Assembly (NCBI GenBank): GCA_913061385.1
Contig: CAJXTM010000158.1
Location: forward strand, 1-7,465
Origin: an uncultured Rhodopirellula sp.
GTDB taxonomy: Bacteria; Planctomycetota; Planctomycetia; Pirellulales; Pirellulaceae
Direction: 5' to 3'
Length of the DNA: 7,465 nucleotides
Positions 6,541-7,465 of the stretch are shown here, one piece after another. Position 1 is the first letter of the stretch, and each line of letters opens with the position of its first letter. The notes below the pieces were generated by a model that saw nothing but the letters and a program-made list of their open reading frames with translations, had not been told where the DNA came from and did not search any database. The translations under genes were made by a program, and so were the position numbers.

Positions 6541-6643
6541 AGATTCACGTGAAAACGCGGATCACCATCGTTTACATGTCAGGACCGTTGGGCGTTGATC
6601 GCCGCAGGTTCGCAGCTTCTACCCCTGCCGCAGCAATGTGGAC

Positions 6644-6667
6644 GGTCACATCAGGTGGCTACTTTTT
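6644..6667 (+). terminator. Weak terminator-like hairpin with T-run
   Basis: GGTCAC (6644-6649) can pair with GTGGCT (6655-6660) across a 5-base loop, using two G-U pairs. After AC comes a run of five T (6663-6667). On the + strand this could end a transcript coming from the hairpin-rich region upstream. The stem is short and the T-run brief, so it is only a candidate. Confidence 0.2.
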
Positions 6668-6906
6668 AGGAAGTTTTGACAACCAAAACCGCGAGGATCC
6701 CGCAGGGCGAGCGTCGCAAGATGCAAACCGGGTGGCCCAGACCCAACGTTGACATTGAAATCATTCGTCTGCTTGCCGTGACCCACCATGGCAAATGGAA
6801 GTGACCGCTCAGGACCGGTCGCTTGAATTCATCACCTACGAAGACGGGCTGCGAGAGCAATGGTTACCGACGCACCATTGTTCGAGGGAATAAAACGAGG
6901 CGTTAT

Positions 6907-6910
6907 GGAG
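6907..6910 (+). promoter_or_regulatory. Shine-Dalgarno of the HTH-receiver gene
   Basis: GGAG sits 8 bases before ATG 6919, a standard spacing. It fixes the start of a gene whose 3' end is lost in the adapter. Confidence 0.7.
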
Positions 6911-6918
6911 AACCTAGT

Positions 6919-7416
6919 ATGAAGGTCTTCACAACTGGACAGGTCGCTAAGATCTGTAAAGTAGCACCCCGAACCGTTTCAAAATGGTTCGATTCGGGGC
7001 GTTTGAAAGGCTATCGCATTCCTGGATCACAGGACCGCCGTATTCCGAGAGAATACTTAATTAAGTTTCTCAAGGAGCATGGTATGCCCCTGGGCGACTT
7101 GGAAGACGAAGCAATGGCAAAGTGCCTAATCGTCGCCCAAGACCAGGTGTTGATTGAAAACTTGAAGCGTGAGCTTCCACCCGAAAAATCGTTTAAAGTG
7201 GCTGTTGCCGCCAGCGGTTTTGAGGCTGGAATTCAGGCTGAAAGTTTCAACCCGGATTGTATCATCGTTGACTTTTCGATTGGCAAGATCGAAGCAGTGC
7301 AAATCTGCCAGAACTTGCGCAAGAACATTGACTTCACCGATATTATCCTGATCGCGTTGTTGCCAGATGATGGCCAACCGATGAGCTTTGACAGAAGCAG
7401 CATCAATGAAACGTTC
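6919..7416 (+). CDS. HTH (excisionase/MerR-like) plus receiver-domain regulator, 3'-truncated
   Basis: The first 166 residues of a DNA-binding regulator are present. Residues 3-55 form a winged-helix excisionase-type domain (HTH_17/MerR-like): FTTGQVAKICKVAPRTVSKW with the recognition helix at about 16-26, then the wing RLKGYRIPGSQDRRIP and YLIKFLKEHGMP. A linker (56-67) leads into a CheY-like receiver (CLIVAQDQVLIE...) with phospho-acceptor Asp118 in CIIVDFSIG. The domain order (HTH first, receiver second) is the reverse of most response regulators and is, to my knowledge, typical of planctomycetes. Only one acidic residue (Asp75) remains in the acidic pair, and the usual Thr after beta-4 is Leu (IALLPDD). 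The last genomic codon is TTC at 7414-7416; the rest of the receiver (probably some 30-40 residues, with the Lys-Pro switch) is missing. Continuing into adapter would add the artefact LSLIHISEPTR. Target genes are unknown. Confidence 0.9.
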
Positions 7417-7465
7417 CTGTCTCTTATACACATCTCCGAGCCCACGAGACCGAGGCTGATCTCGT
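7417..7465 (-). other. Illumina Nextera (Tn5) i7-side adapter with index, not genomic
   Basis: Bases 7417-7435 are the reverse-complement mosaic end (CTGTCTCTTATACACATCT). Bases 7436-7450 are CCGAGCCCACGAGAC, 7451-7458 the i7 index CGAGGCTG (N710 as I recall it), and 7459-7465 ATCTCGT of the outer adapter. Bases 7417-7461 are the exact reverse complement of bases 1-45. The - strand reading gives the false peptide MGSEMCIRDR. Confidence 0.98.

Larger units (their letters stand above)
6541..6918. other. Leader region of the HTH-receiver gene, no confident gene
   Basis: The stretch contains a perfect 10-base palindrome TTCACGTGAA (6544-6553), a GGCG/CGCC hairpin (6591-6603) and short open frames. 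One of these, 6721-6804, reads MQTGWPRPNVDIEIIRLLAV and then stops; another, 6795-6893, is 32 codons. Neither has a ribosome-binding site or a known family, so they may be decayed coding sequence or chance. TTGACA occurs at 6676-6681 and 6749-6754, but neither has a -10 box at the right distance. The promoter of the downstream gene presumably lies here but cannot be placed. Confidence 0.4.

Noticed and set aside
6424..6593. Integron attC-like ends (GTTCAAC ... GTTGGGC)
   Set aside because: The two core sites are not complementary to each other beyond the invariant AAC/GTT, the spacing is too long, and there is no cassette array or integrase.
6676..6777. Two TTGACA -35 boxes before the HTH-receiver gene
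   Set aside because: At 17 bases downstream the sequences are CCCGCA and CTTGCC, nothing like a -10 box.
1..7461. Perfect 45-bp terminal inverted repeats, as in a transposon or linear replicon
   Set aside because: They are sequencing adapter (Tn5 mosaic end, primer and index), not biological ends.

Overview
The window is an assembled metagenome-style contig whose two ends are not genomic. Bases 1-45 and 7417-7465 are Illumina Nextera (Tn5) adapter with an i7 index, in inverted orientation, so the real insert is 46-7416. Gene content points to a planctomycete, most likely Pirellulaceae (Rhodopirellula-like). The clues are an orphan excisionase-type HTH plus receiver protein at the right end, a receiver plus RsbW/SpoIIAB-like ATPase fusion, an M42 peptidase with the 'TPSPSGYE' N-terminus, loosely packed genes, and long gene-poor gaps. 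The assignment rests on family recognition only; no marker gene is present.

Layout. On the + strand, 47-1078 encodes the 5'-truncated end of a DUF3524/GT4 glycosyltransferase of the tRNA-queuosine mannosyltransferase type. It converges on a thiamine-diphosphate 2-oxo acid decarboxylase (1146-2840, -). A 441 bp spacer follows (2841-3281), holding a possible TTG-started leader ORF with a very strong Shine-Dalgarno. Next on the - strand come the receiver-ATPase fusion (3282-4184), a doubtful 88-codon membrane-like ORF (4244-4510), and a complete M42 aminopeptidase (4507-5577). From 5578 to 6918 there is no confident gene. This gap holds two doubtful small - strand ORFs (5608-5703 and 5688-5972) and a hairpin-dense stretch (about 6276-6540, with a weak terminator-like hairpin at 6644-6667) that may be a structured RNA. 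The window ends with a + strand HTH-receiver regulator (6919 onward), cut by the adapter after 166 codons.

How the genes relate. No single pathway joins them. The M42 peptidase, the 88-codon ORF and the receiver-ATPase may be co-transcribed on the - strand (TTGA stop/start overlaps). The two signalling proteins both have receiver domains that keep the phospho-acceptor Asp but lack other pocket residues. In addition, the ATPase has His where the N-box Glu normally sits. These atypical regulators and the hairpin-rich gap upstream of the second one are the parts most worth follow-up. I do not see a CRISPR array, tRNA, rRNA, transposase or clear defence system.
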